Positions 13,480 to 24,670 of a stretch of 64,000 nucleotides of DNA are shown one piece after another; positions within the stretch are counted from its first letter, which is position 1; each line of letters opens with the position of its first letter. The stretch covers positions 186,001 through 250,000 of the forward strand of contig JAODTK010002999.1 of assembly GCA_026419785.1 (NCBI GenBank), read 5' to 3'. The position numbers and the translations under genes were made by a program. The stretch comes from Sclerodactyla briareus. Taxonomy: Eukaryota; Echinodermata; Holothuroidea; Dendrochirotida; Sclerodactylidae. The notes under the pieces were generated by a model, which saw only the letters and a list, made by a program, of their open reading frames with translations, did no database searches and was not told the DNA's origin.

Positions 13480-13830
13480 CCATGAGAGATGAGTGTTGAT
13501 AATAGATGCGTCCGGTACGGCATGTGAAAAAATATTTAGTTTGCAAAGCTAAATATTGGTTCTACAGCGCAAAAACAAATGTTAAATGAAGGCAAACCAA
13601 AGCAGAATAGTCGAAATAACCATGTACCAATGCGTTATACGGATGCGGATCACACGTGCGGATGAATGCTTGGAAATATCCCTCTCAAAACCAAGCAACA
13701 ACAATATACATGGGCTGTTTTTGCATTTTTCTAGTATTTTGGCATAAACCTTTCAGTGTTCTCTCTTCTGAGATAAACGTTCGTTTTCGTAAAAATATAT
13801 TACTTTCACAGCCAGCCCGGGGATAAGCAA
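13480..13830. mobile_element. diverged copy of the 14.5-kb MITE
   Basis: ATATTTAGTTTGCAA at about 13,535 and the blocks GTTCTACAG, CATGTACCAATGCG, GCTTGGAAATA, ACATGGGCTG and CTCTCTTCT...CGTTCG align in order with 14,600-14,900. Direct-repeat spacing is about 1.08 kb. The right end (CCAGCC near 13,815) is degraded and the left terminal repeat is not clear. Confidence 0.65.
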
Positions 13831-14176
13831 TAAGCATCTATGGGGATCCCCTATAGGCGGAAGCCGAATAATTTGAGAGGAAGCTGTGGGTATAGCAATC
13901 AAGTTATCCCATTCTGGTGAAATGTTGACACTGTATAGTAGTTGACTTCGGAGATAAATACAAATAACGTTCCCAGTTCACTACTGGCACATAAGGTTTC
14001 CATATCCTTGTCTCTTTGTGCGCACTAACGTCTTCACTTCACCCCTTACGTGTCGCCATGAATTACTCTCCCGCTTGAAGTCATGCATGAAGCAATTAAC
14101 GAGAAAACTCTCACAAACGCTCCAAACTGTAAGCTAACGCGGCAAATGGAATCTCCCTTCCTACACTGACTAACAT

Positions 14177-14177
<1 letters not shown>

Positions 14178-14238
<61 letters not shown>
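14178..14238. repeat. 61-nt poly(T)
   Basis: Uninterrupted T61 on the + strand. It could be the poly(A) tail of a minus-strand retroposed sequence. I do not see a recognisable SINE or cDNA adjoining it (upstream on minus means coordinates above 14,238), so origin is open. Confidence 0.85.
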
Positions 14239-14503
14239 CGGCCTCCACGAACGGGGGAATCATCACATTCGCTTTTCTGAAACGAGTCCATTGCACTCTG
14301 GGGGGATATGCCTCGCAGATTTTCTAATGAAGTTTCATATAATTTCCGAGAACGCGTTTCCGGGAGTGGAAAACATGACGAGACTGGAAAAAGCAAGACT
14401 TCCAATATCGAAATATTAGCTTTCTATAAATTTCGCGCTCCACACCAGAAAAAAAAATCTACATCTGAGTGCGACAAGTATTAGACTGACAGGTGTTATC
14501 CGT

Positions 14504-14927
14504 TTAGGCTGGGATTCCATTGTTGTGGTTGCTTTTGCATATGTCCGACAGGCATATGAGAAATCGAATCAAATTCACACGTGAGCTGAGATGGGGCCAG
14601 TGCGGATAAGTCATATTTAGTTTGCAAGATAGATAGCGAATGTTGGTTCCACAGAGGAACCACAAATTCTAAATGGAAGCGAACCAACCTGAATAGGCAG
14701 AAAAGCACATGTACCATGCGTATGTGGATGCCCTTCACTGCGAATTAAATTCTTGGAAATAATTTTTCTCAAAAAGCAAATCAACAAGCCAATGTGCATG
14801 GGCTGCTGCATTTCTGTGGGCTTTCTGCATACACTAAAGTGGCTCTCTTCTTGAAACAAGCGTTCGTTCACGTGAATATGTGATTTTCACATGCACAACA
14901 AAACGCAACAATGGAATCCCAGCCTTA
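14504..14927. mobile_element. 418-bp MITE with 19-bp perfect TIRs and TTA target duplication
   Basis: GGCTGGGATTCCATTGTTG at 14,507-14,525 is the exact reverse complement of 14,906-14,924. The element is flanked on both sides by TTA (14,504-14,506 and 14,925-14,927). A 3-bp TTA/TAA duplication with short TIRs is the signature of PIF/Harbinger-type non-autonomous elements, although the terminal sequence itself does not let me name a family. The interior has no meaningful open frame. The perfect ends contrast with the decayed state of the two sister copies at 13.5 kb and 59.8 kb, so this is the youngest of the three. Confidence 0.85.
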
Positions 14928-16287
14928 TTGTCCCACTTACGTTTTGCAATGTATACATGATATGGCTACATGTTTATCCCTTCCTTCAGATCCTAACATC
15001 ATGCGTGCATACAGCAAGTTGAATCGGATTTTCTCGCCTTGACTTAAATTGAACAGCAATTTTGGTCTCCTAAAGTGGCACACACTGTCAATACGAAACA
15101 TACAATGTGTAGAGCGATTATACGTTAATTCCTGAATTAGATCCTATTCACCAGCCCTATCGATGAGTAGTGCGGTCATATGTTATTTAGTAGGGTTACT
15201 AAGCCAGAGCAGGAACTCATTTGATTCGATTTTAATAGAAGTAACCTATGACTCCATCCTTTCTTCTGATCGAGCTCATTGAGAGTGTTTTCAAGATGTA
15301 CCTACTACCCCGCCACCCGTGGTATATCTCCAATGTGAGCCCAGAACGGTGTCGCAGGATCGCCTGCTGTTATCCTAGGGGGTTAGCAGAAATGTGTCAT
15401 CTGGATAAGCATAATCCGTTGTAAAATACTCACTTTGGTATATACTTTCTGTGTTCGAGTTTTTGTTTTTCTCTATAGGCTCTAACTTCCATACCTTAGC
15501 AGACATGCTCAAAAGGACATCAGGTGAGAAAAAGAGAGATTCCGGTGGTCGTGTAATGATTTATACTCTACCCCAGGACATACTGCGGCCATCCCCCCCC
15601 GTACTACGTTACCATTACCTTGTGAGCATGACATCCAGCGAATGGAAAAATCTATTAGTTTAAACAGGCAATCAGGTTGCATATATTCATAGGAAAGAAC
15701 CACCCAGTTGGTTGGTTGATACTAGTTCAAGGGATTCACATGCGGACACTGGCCAACGGTCAAGGACATTACCAGCCCTAGTGAAAACAAAACTGAACTG
15801 GTAACTGTTCCACATCCGCAAGTACTCGAAGGTTTATTGTTATATCAATACTTCGTTACGATACAGTAGTTCTGTAAGACTATGCCTATACAACATCAAC
15901 GGTGTTCAGTTTTCCTAGAGTGATTTTTTTCTCTCGGCAATTTTAAGCATGCTATCTCTAATTCAGAATAATTTTTTCTGTGCGCAAGCACTGATATTCA
16001 GTCGTTTCCGGCAACTCCTACATACACCAACACTAATGGGTTGCTCGGCATAGAACAGCCCTTGCCTCACCAACGGCTTTATCGACTTTTGATCCTTAGG
16101 CTAAGTTTTACCCTTACGCAATTCTTCTGACTGAAAGCTTCTTTCCTGCTTGGAGCTGCAGATGGAAACTTATATGTTTTTCAAGATATTAATCATGCGC
16201 CATTTGCGTGGGGTGAACAGGAAATTAGTGGTGATTACTTTCGAAATATAGAATTCAAGATGCATTCATCCTAATCAGAAGAACTTT
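14928..16287. other. no recognisable gene
   Basis: No domain, repeat or terminus recognised. The last six bases (AACTTT, 16,282-16,287) may be the left copy of the Polinton target duplication. Confidence 0.45.
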
Positions 16288-16462
16288 AGTAGTATGTAAA
16301 TGGGGATCACATTATTTCATCAAAATCGTCCAAAGGTCTCTCTAAATATAACTTAGTTTCACCCAAGGTCTCTCTAAAAATACTATGAGTCTCACGTCTA
16401 AATCCATAAGCACTCATGTGAACAAACATCCTCGGTATGTTTTATACCATTTGTGGTTCAAA
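16288..16462 (+). repeat. left terminal inverted repeat of the Polinton
   Basis: Aligns, reverse-complemented, with 31,369-31,551 over its whole length. Shared blocks from outside inward are AGTAGTATGTAAA, CCAAGGTCTCTCTAAATAT, ACTTAGTTTCACCCAAGGT, GTCTAAATCCATAAG, CATCCTCG and GGTTCAAATG. Similarity is about 80-85 percent, most differences being single-base indels. Sequence outside 16,288 does not match that outside 31,551. Confidence 0.9.
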
Positions 16463-19400
16463 TGAGTTCGGACCTAAAAGATTATATGAATCTGGAATTA
16501 TAAGGAGGAGGTCTTTCATTCTGACATCTATAAGCTATTTTAAACTGAGGCTGAATTCATAAATTTTTGAATAAGCTCTTTTTTTTTATTAGAGCTGATT
16601 GTACGAGTTTTCATTAGCTGGTACAGATGCAGTTTTTTGCTTTCTTCTAATAATTTCTTTCATTTCAGTGAACTGGCTTGTTCTTTGGTAATAGTAGAAA
16701 TTTTTCTGATGATAGCACAATAATCCAGAGCTTGTGATTATTCACAATAGTATTTAGTTGTTTTTGCTTGCCAAAATTTATTTCATTATGTTTTTAGTTT
16801 TAGTTTCTATTGAAAAACATTTGTCGGCCAAACACAATACCACCACAAGCAATAGCAAACAACCTTCCAGAGCTAATCCAACGGGTGAAGTAATATGCCC
16901 ACCAATAGTGCAATACCTGCAGCGCCCGCAAAACAAATCCACCACCTCGAAAATGGTTTTTAGTGTAGTTATAGGATAATAATTTGGTTCTCTTTTTAAC
17001 AGGGAACTCTTTTATCTCTTTCAGCTTGATATTTCTTTTTTAATATTATCAATTTTTGTAGTCTGAAAGCACCCTCATTATGTGGTAAACTTTCGGATAA
17101 ATGTCCGTCATTTATAATTTCGTTTTATTTTTTAAATAGTCGTATGAATTTTGAAACATACCAGAAATTATCACCTAAAGGTTGATAAACATTAATACCC
17201 TCATTGGTGCTACCACAAACACAGACCAAACACTATGAACAACTGTAGTACTCTGAACCATTCATGAGGCTCTATACCATTTGCAGAGAAATAGTAAGGT
17301 GAATTATTTGTAAATCAAGTGTTTTGTAGTAATCCCATTGGTTGTATTGTTTTTTCTCCTAAATACCAAACATCATAACATTATGATCAGTATTCAACAT
17401 AACCAGAGGCTGTTGATGAAAAAACGCAGCCCACATAATAGTTATCCATGATAGTAATTAACAAGAATTGGTGTTACATCATATGGTACAATTTTCCCAG
17501 CTGTAGATTTTTCCAGATTCACGAAATACATACTATTCTACCCTCATTTTTTTGATATTCAAAATATCATATTGCAGGTTGCTAATTCTATAGAGCTTCC
17601 AAATATACTCATTTATTTAACATAGTTTATTTCTAAAGTAATTATCAGTGGCAGCCCTTTATTATTAATATCATTACCATTGCATCTTTGATCCTGAATT
17701 CATTTCATTAATTATGCCAATTTTTCCAAACAGTTTTTCAATTTTAGTGATCATTTCTGTATGTATGCTACTTCCGTTGTATGGGTAATGGCCCAAGGAA
17801 TGCACCCACATTTTAGATGGTTTCGTTCAATATTATTATTGGTGAAGAAGGAAATTTGATCACAGTGTAAATAAATAGCTTGGAATGGTTGCATGTCCAC
17901 CTTTCCAATGTGTTCCCCATCAAACAACCCATCTGTATTAAGTGAAAAAAGTCTTGCAAATCTTCAGAAAATTTAATAGCATTCTTCTGGACTGTAAGTT
18001 CAATTTCCCATTGTAGTTATGACCTCAATCTGCCACCCAAGATTAATTCACTGGTGATTCAAAAATGCACAGTCGATCACATGGTAAAAGGCCAGGCGGC
18101 AATGGAAAACTCACTTACAGGTTCCCTACCAACACCTTATACATAATTTTTCACCTTTAGAAATAGTGTTAAGAACCTATCCAAAATATAGCTGATTTCA
18201 AAGTCATTTTTAAATTTTCCTGCCCCATGTATATAGTATTTTTCCAAGTCAAACGACTTTTCAAATGATTTAATTTCATAAGTATGATTCATTTATTTAA
18301 ATATATGTGTTTTTAAAATAAAAAAACATGTTCACCGCCAGCATTTCAAAGCAATTATTCAAAAAGATACAAAATTAGTAATATCTATTCACACCAAAGC
18401 ATAAAGAGCCTTTGAGCAAAAGACTTACAAGTCAAACTATACATATTTCAAATACGAAACATTGGCATCGATCTACAAGATTTATTTGAAAAATTATGTA
18501 GGTACCACCACGTTCAATCTGATGAGGTCTATAACGATTGGAAATCAAACCCGATTGCAATTTTGGGCAAAATGCAACCTCAAGTTGAATTTGGGTGTTG
18601 TTGAGCACCTCAGGATGTGCGTGTCAGCTAGACCACTCCAAAATGCCAGACAGTAGATTAAAAGCTGTTATTGGTTTCAGTCTATTATCTTTGTCGGAGG
18701 CTTGCTATGCTAAAAGAAATGAGTTGTCCCACACCATTTCAAAATCATTATAATGCATTGAATAAGAATATAAACATGTAGCATATGGAGCATATGTCAC
18801 GTGTGTCAGGTTCACAGAAATCAAATGGAAGCAACACAATAATACCAAAAAAACACAAACCCAGTATTGTTTAGACACTGGGGAATTCAATTGTATTAGA
18901 CGGTCATTATGACAATAGTAGTTACACAATACACCTGAAGGGTACACAGATGCAAATGTAATGGCTTTTGGTAAAAATCAACCTCGTACAGCTATAAACG
19001 TCTCACCTTCTCAAGGCCCAGTAGAGGGCGCTTGGAGAGGGTTTGTCATACCACAATCAAAAGGTCTACCAGATATTGGCACAGAGGACAACTCAATTAT
19101 AGCATGAAAACTTGTGTTTATTGTATTGTAGGCGCACAAACTCAAACAAAAAAAAAAGTTTTCGACACCTGCACATCTTCTAGATGCTAAACGACAGTGT
19201 GTGTCTATCTAGAGGAATTGTATTTAATTCTCCAGTAGATTACAAAGTAGTTTAAATGCTATCAAAGCTCACTGCACTATGACCTCGTAGCAAAAGAGCT
19301 TGTAGTGGTTCAAAAGTTAATGATGCCAAAGATCTAACACTGAGCATGGTACACCACATTGGTAGGTTATAAATAATGAAATTCAAATAGCCCCCGAAAC

Positions 19401-19680
19401 AACCAAACAGCAAATCGTACGAATGATTATTTTAATAATGCGGGTGTTATTGAAGATGCGAAGCAACACCTGTTAGTTGAAACCTGTAAAGTTGAGTTTG
19501 ATTGATACGACTATCGATGAAACCAATGGCAACTCAACTAAATTTGATGATACAACCTCAACCAGGTTGAATCAACAACTACAACAGTAACACCAGATCC
19601 ACAAATTTCCGAATCTGCAAAGTGAACATGAAAATGACAAAGTTGCCATCATGTAGTTCATATATGGTTTATGATGTACT
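16463..19680. other. Polinton left arm, unassigned
   Basis: AT-rich interior DNA with no gene I can name. Minus-strand frames across about 17.1-18.4 kb look coding in patches, for example GLFDGEHIGKVDMQPFQAI near 17,880-17,930. A + strand frame at about 18,958-19,107 reads without a stop (VSPSQGPVEGAWRGFVIPQS). From knowledge of the family, a minor capsid protein and a maturation protease should lie somewhere in the element, and this is the only space left. I see no catalytic or fold motif that would let me place them. Confidence 0.5.
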
Positions 19681-19689
19681 TAAATAATC

Positions 19690-20380
19690 ACTTCAGATGT
19701 GTATGTCAAGTAAATAACTACCAAAAGCTACAAACACCAGTAACAAATGCCCACACTATTTCTGGCATCCATTCCAACAGAACCACATCAATGAATTTAA
19801 AGCCAAGAGAAAAACACTCAGTGATGGCTTGGCAGCTGCATCCAACAGTTTAAACCTAACTTTCCCCAATACATTTGCAATGCTATTTAGAATATCTTTA
19901 ATCCGTTGTTTAATACCACCACGCGGGGTTGGACTTGGTTTGGGTGGCACACAATTTGTACACGGCTTAGGATGCTTACAACCAATAGTGCTAATAGTAT
20001 GCTATTCTAGCCGTTAATAGTATATTAACGGACCACGGTTCACCTTTGTTCCTAAAGAAAATTCGTATTTTTCGATAGTGTCGTTCATCATTTAAAATTT
20101 GATTGATAGTTTCTTGTATTCTTGTGAATCTGCCCACGCAATGCTTTCATTATACTTACAGCTTCCAATCTACCACTTCTTTCTTATTTTCCAAGTCTTT
20201 TATTCTGCTTTGATTGTTCTTTTTCAGCTTATTCCTTTCCTCTCTCTGTGCTTGGCTAGTTTTTTGTTCTGATAATATAACAGGCGTCTAATTCTTTCAG
20301 TTTTGCCAACTTATTGACAAGCTCACCACGGATTTGTAAGCTTCCTCGAGAGCTAGTAGTAGTTCTCTCATACAAGTTCT
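19690..20380 (-). pseudogene. Polinton minus-strand protein: coiled coil, Cys/Pro linker, hydrophobic tail
   Basis: On the minus strand, about 20,370-20,160 encodes a charged, heptad-like segment (GELVNKLAKLKELD, then KLAKHRE and NNQSRIKDLENKKEVVDWKL in neighbouring frames). This is followed near 20,000-19,935 by a cysteine/proline stretch (CKHPKPCTNC, PPKPSPTPRGG) and an amphipathic run GIKQRIKDILNSIANVLGK at about 19,920-19,865. In a shifted frame the end becomes strongly hydrophobic, consistent with a membrane-active C terminus. Proteins with this architecture accompany capsid genes in Polintons and adintoviruses, but I cannot assign a name or role. It is transcribed opposite to the capsid-to-polymerase block. 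At least three frame breaks are present. Confidence 0.5.
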
Positions 20381-20399
20381 GTTTGGTATCAATGTGCAC

Positions 20400-21170
20400 A
20401 CAAAACCACTGTGTAGCTAACACAATTATCGACTAGCGCTTTTGCATCTCACCTTGTAATGATTGATCGACATCATTAGGGCAACAAACACTTATGGCAG
20501 TTTTTTAATTGCGATATACTCAGTATTCGGAGGCAGATTTATTGCTAAACTTTTTGGTGGATGTTGTTGAGTAGTCAACAATCCCCGTTTATTCCGTATA
20601 GTATTCACCATTGAATCTTACTAATATGTGAACTTGCTTTTATCTTTGTGAGTTACTGGTTTATATTCTTATCTTTATTTTTACTGAGACACCATCCTCA
20701 AGTTAAAATTAGCATAAGGGTTAACATGGAGTTAATTAATATTTTCTAGCATCTTAGAATAGAATCATCTACTTTGGTTCTTTCTTTTTTTAACTGTTTG
20801 CCTATTCAAAGACAAATCCACTCCGTCATTTATTAGGTTGATCATTAAATGACTCATCATCGATAAATGTTGTCTCATCAAGCATCGTCTTCCAAGGCGG
20901 GAATTTCTTCCCTCCTATAAGGATCAATGAAATGTCATCTTTTTTTTCTTTATTTAAAAGCAATAGTGTTGTAAATAAATGAACAACGAATACGGCCACA
21001 ATTGAATCCTTACAGAAAATATGTAATGCATGGGTGTTGAAAGTATTAGACAATCTGGTGTGATCACGAACAAACCAGCACAAAATAGAGCAAAACAAAA
21101 TGTTAACGGTTAGATTTCCAAAAATTTAGGGTAGATGATGTCTAGTACCAGGTACAACCAGGACTGTTTA
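20400..21170. other. Polinton, possible capsid N-terminal region
   Basis: Between the minus-strand protein and the readable capsid gene. The start of the capsid gene is expected here on +, but no frame is convincing. The minus frame at 20,826-21,098 is probably a shadow. Confidence 0.35.
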
Positions 21171-21179
21171 ACATTGAAT

Positions 21180-22290
21180 TAGTATCTGGAGGTAGTGATG
21201 CCGATTGCAAACAGAACCGATTGTCCACAATTGGTTAGAGCAATTGTAAAAAAAGGGATAAGTGGTAAAATAGAAGGCAATGAATAATTTATTCCCTAGA
21301 CGATGCAGAGGTGTATCACTGCTATAGCGAGTTATGGTTACCCAAGCAGGAAACTCAGTTAATATGGCGTCCCCAGTTAGCGAGGCATTGTAATGAAAAT
21401 ACATTGAAAATGAGAGTTGAAGCGCAGATAAGTTCATCTTAGCAAACGATGGTAAAGTTAAAGCTATTGCCGATGCATATGGGAGAAAACGATTTTACAT
21501 TTCTCTGGACTTGAGCTGGTGACAAATCATATGCCCTATTATAAGGCTGGCCTCAATGACCGTCTGAGTTATGAAATAATTAAAATTAATGCTTATGGTC
21601 GTGTGATTATTAAAAGCACAGACACAGGCACTAGTTATAAAATAAGTGCAATCAGTTTAGAATACGAAGTGCTTACTAATGCAGAGCGAGCTAGAATGAT
21701 TAGAAACCAATAAGAACACACGGCTGTACTTTAGGACAGAGTATTGAGACACAGATCAATTAACATTAAAACAAAAAGAGAGACAACTTGAAATATTAAT
21801 TCTGAAACACACAGCAAAAAGCATGAAGGGTATTCTCATGGTATTTGAGTACCCCTATGGAGTGGCCTTAAATTAGCTAGAGAGAAGAAAACGAGTAAAG
21901 TTTACAATCCAAAAATTATAAAAACCATTACTATCGAAGGCCCCATTCAGATCAGTGGGCTGCGCAAGGCATGCAAAGATATAACTTTGGGATTGTGAAA
22001 ATTGTAAAACATTTTGAAGCATAGGGCCTGTTAAGAAACTGAACCTTGCTGATGTAAATCTGGTCGGATTATTTGAAAGATAAATACGCCTTTGGTAGAC
22101 ATGAGAAATGAAGCAGTGATTGATATAAAATCACGGTAGTGCGTAGGGAATAGAAAATGGTTCTGAAGGTATTACATTCAACTGGAAAAAGATTGAGAAG
22201 CAGAGGGAATCTGTACTGTTTTATTATGTTTGTCATGGAGCACAGTCAATATAAGAATGGAGATTTAGTTCAGCACCATTTTTAAAATTA
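21180..22290 (+). pseudogene. Polinton major capsid protein (double jelly-roll), broken
   Basis: Forms the virion shell in Polinton/adintovirus-type elements. Visible in order on +: SLDDAEVYHCYSELWLPKQ (about 21,290-21,345); LILANDGKVKAIADAYGRKR with FYISLDL (21,435-21,510); NHMPYYKAGLNDRLSYEI (about 21,525-21,580); STDTGTSYKISAISLEYEV and NAERARMIRNQ (21,620-21,710); SMKGILMVFEYP (about 21,820-21,860); and a C-terminal stretch with ENGSEGITFNW (about 22,150-22,185). The block order and the MKGIL and NGSEGI segments match this capsid family. The readable part is about 370 codons, shorter than the family's usual size, so the N terminus is missing or unreadable. At least five frameshifts or stops break it. 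The middle block (from about 21,810) recurs as an extra copy twice in the 25.4-27.2 kb array. Confidence 0.75.
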
Positions 22291-22329
22291 AAAAAAATAT
22301 AGATTAATGTTGTTCCCAAAGTATCTCAT

Positions 22330-22790
22330 TCTGCACACTCGTATGCGGGTTCAAACGGGGTGGGAAAAACAGAGTTTGTGTAAATAAAATTATTAGAAGA
22401 TGAATACAAAAATTATTTGACAATCATATCATTTGCCCCATGCTAGCATGGGCCTCACCGGTAGAAGGTGATGAATCGTTATATATCATAGATGAGTGTG
22501 GTTGACAACTAAGGATTGGTCATATAGAAAACCTAAAGATTCTAAATGCATGATCAGCGCATTAGCGTTTAGTGGTAGGACATGCTATCAAAAGTTGTTG
22601 GATTTTGTAACAAAAATATCAATAGTGTTATGAAAGATTTAGACGAACAGACAAAATGGTTGTGTTTTATTTTATTGCAAAGATGTGATTATACGAAAAT
22701 TGGAACCTGAAGAAAATGATGTCATTACGGATTTAAAAAATAGGAGCAAAATAAATGAAACTTTAAAGGCAGAAAAGAAAAAAATTCAAA
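22330..22790 (+). pseudogene. Polinton packaging ATPase (FtsK/HerA type), broken
   Basis: Pumps genome DNA into capsids in related viruses. A P-loop GSNGVGKTEFV lies at 22,348-22,380, and a Walker B SLYIIDEC at 22,477-22,500, where the DE pair is intact. About 60-90 nt later comes ISALAFSGR in a shifted frame (near 22,557-22,580), then VMKDLDEQTKW at about 22,630-22,662 and a cysteine-containing YCKD-like end. Spacing between Walker A and B (about 43 codons) and the block order fit the short A32/FtsK-like ATPases of Polintons. Three or more frameshifts are needed to connect the blocks. It sits directly downstream of the capsid gene on the same strand, as expected for a morphogenesis module. 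Confidence 0.75.
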
Positions 22791-22844
22791 GTTATACTTA
22801 AAACAGATAAACATACAAGTTACAAGGTGTTGTAGTTGTTAAGG

Positions 22845-22972
22845 AAATAAGAACTTACAAGTTATTGTATAAGAACTTACAAGTTAATATAATAAGAAAG
22901 TTAACAAGTTAGTTGTATGAGAAGCTAGAAAGTTTATTGTAATAAGAACTTACAAGTTATTGTAATAGGTTA
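22845..22972. repeat. short tandem repeat, about 23-24-bp unit
   Basis: AAGAACTTACAAGTTATTGTAAT and variants recur about five times between the ATPase and the next gene. Copies are imperfect. It lies inside the Polinton and may be intergenic. Confidence 0.7.
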
Positions 22973-22974
22973 CC

Positions 22975-23330
22975 TATTTTTACCACAATTATCAGCTTGA
23001 CCATACTTATAATTTCAGTAGTATATGATTCCAAATACAGACCATTACAATTTATTCTATTTAAGATATCCCTCTATAGTACAACCATGGAGAGTTAGCA
23101 CAATTATACCACGAAGATGTTGTAGAAGACCAAAGGCCGGTGGTGATAAGCAGATTAGCACCCGGCATCAGTGGTGGTGATTCCGTTATATATTGGGAAA
23201 CAATATACCTTGAAAGTCTTCGAAACATTTAGAATTAGAAGAACTTAAAAAAATTACATTCTAGATAAAAGGAAATTTGGTCATGAGATGATCAAGTATT
23301 AGGTTCGACTACAACCCCCCCCAAAAAAAA
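22975..23330 (+). other. Polinton, possible coding patch of unknown type
   Basis: A frame at about 23,079-23,220 reads NHGELAQLYHEDVVEDQ then RPVVISRLAPGISGGDS without a stop and in an acidic, non-random composition. I do not recognise it. It ends before a C/A homopolymer at 23,315-23,342. Confidence 0.3.
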
Positions 23331-23342
23331 AAAAAAAAAAAA

Positions 23343-23870
23343 TAACAATTTTTGTTAATGCTCTTGGTTATGGATTAGCCAGGGGAATTAAGGCAGAAAT
23401 TGCTGATGTTGAAGCTTTATCTAAAGAATTAGGAGAATGATCCAATAGTCTCAAATGCTTTATCACGTTTTTTGTTGAGCTTAGTAAAATTGGAGTATAG
23501 TGATCTTAGCTCCAATTGATGCTGGGACTATAGCTTGCAAGACATATTTCTTTAAAAATAATAGTGATAATAATATTAATGAACCAGTGGAAGCACAAGT
23601 TGAACCAGTGGAGGAGGAGGAACCTCATACAAGTGAAAACAACAAGTTACTTAGGTTACAAAAAAGAAAAAACCCAGGAAGAGTTGCTGCAGGAAGAAGA
23701 CTCAGAGTACAATAGAAAACAAGAGGAAAAAATATTGAACGAACCAAAAACATTCCTACAGATGATGGTGTGGAAGTTGATTACTTGCCTTACATAAGGG
23801 CAGTTTTGTAGTGGGGGGTTTATTATTTATCAAAGTTATTAAACTCCTAAGTGAAACCATTAAGTCAATG
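23343..23870 (+). pseudogene. Polinton small basic protein with C-terminal hydrophobic segment
   Basis: The first part (about 23,350-23,440) reads NALGYGLARGIKAEIADVEA and LSKELGE in one frame. After a break, 23,500-23,715 gives an acidic stretch (EPVEAQVEPVEEEEPHTSE) followed by a basic one, LLRLQKRKNPGRVAAGRRL at about 23,650-23,709. A further frameshift leads to EYNRKQEEKILNE and then a hydrophobic tail near 23,800-23,850 (AVL, GGLFIIKVIKLL). The KNPxRVxAGxxLxEYN pattern followed by a membrane segment recurs in Polinton/adintovirus ORFs of unknown function; a virion or DNA-condensing role is inference. The acidic and basic halves could belong to one protein or two. Confidence 0.55.
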
Positions 23871-23944
23871 TAGTGTCTGAAGCAGTTGACCCTTTCCATT
23901 TCGAATAATCAATTAAAGAAAAAGAAAAAAGAATAAAAAAAAAT

Positions 23945-24655
23945 GTCACTCAGTACTGATAATATCGGAAACACTGTATATCCCGGAGCAATGGTTGGGG
24001 GTATGAGTATTGTATATAGGGCATGCTTGCGAGAGTAAGTAAAATGTAAAAATTAAAACCGCCGATTCTTGGTAAACTAGACGTCAACGATGGTTTCAAA
24101 TGGACTGCTACTGTTAGCAAGCTTGCAACTAGCAACACAGGATGGTTGTAAATCAGGGGATACTACCAGATAAATTATAAAGCCAACCACTTCAATATTA
24201 AAAAGGGATAATGAAAATGGCACACAATAGCTATGACTGGTAGGTGGTGCGATTATAAATGCCGTAGTTTTTAGTGGTACAAAATTCTTATTTTCTAATC
24301 GAAAAGATGGTGCAGATGCTCGGGAGGAGAAGAAAAGGCCACGATCAGCTTAGAACAACTCAGCAGAGGAACAAAATGGACCCGAAAAGCAAGATTCAAC
24401 CATCTGGATTTAATAAATGAAACTATGCAAAGATGAGGGGTCACTCAAAGCAAACTTTGGAACATCGCATCGAGCTATGCGAGAATACTACATCATGACA
24501 GTTCAAATGTATGATTTACCTGAAAATTTTAAGCGTGAACCGATGCTAAGTGATTTTAATACACCCAGTGAAAGTCAAAAACAGGTGAAATATTGTTCGT
24601 TAATTGGCATGGGTGCTGTCGGCATTGCAAGTTATGAATTACTTAAAAAGTAACA
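23945..24655 (+). pseudogene. conserved Polinton ORF of unknown function upstream of integrase
   Basis: A frame from about 23,945 reads LSTDNIGNTVYPGAMVGG and is then lost. From 24,240 GGAINAVVFSGTKFLFSNRK leads into a charged helix-rich segment (REEKKRP and, in another frame, QLSRGTKW). The last 78 codons at 24,417-24,653 are intact and include FGTSHRAMREYYIMT, LSDFNTPSESQKQ and a hydrophobic end LIGMGAVGIASYELLKK. An N-terminal hydrophobic segment, central coiled-coil-like region, the LSDFxxPS motif and a C-terminal membrane segment are features I associate with a widespread Polinton ORF. Its role is unknown to me. It ends 18 nt before the integrase start. Confidence 0.55.
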
Positions 24656-24670
24656 ACTAGATTATCAAAT

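Noticed and set aside
14046-14405. 119-codon minus frame with a long lysine run
   Set aside because: The lysine run is the translation of the 61-nt poly(T); no gene-like features.
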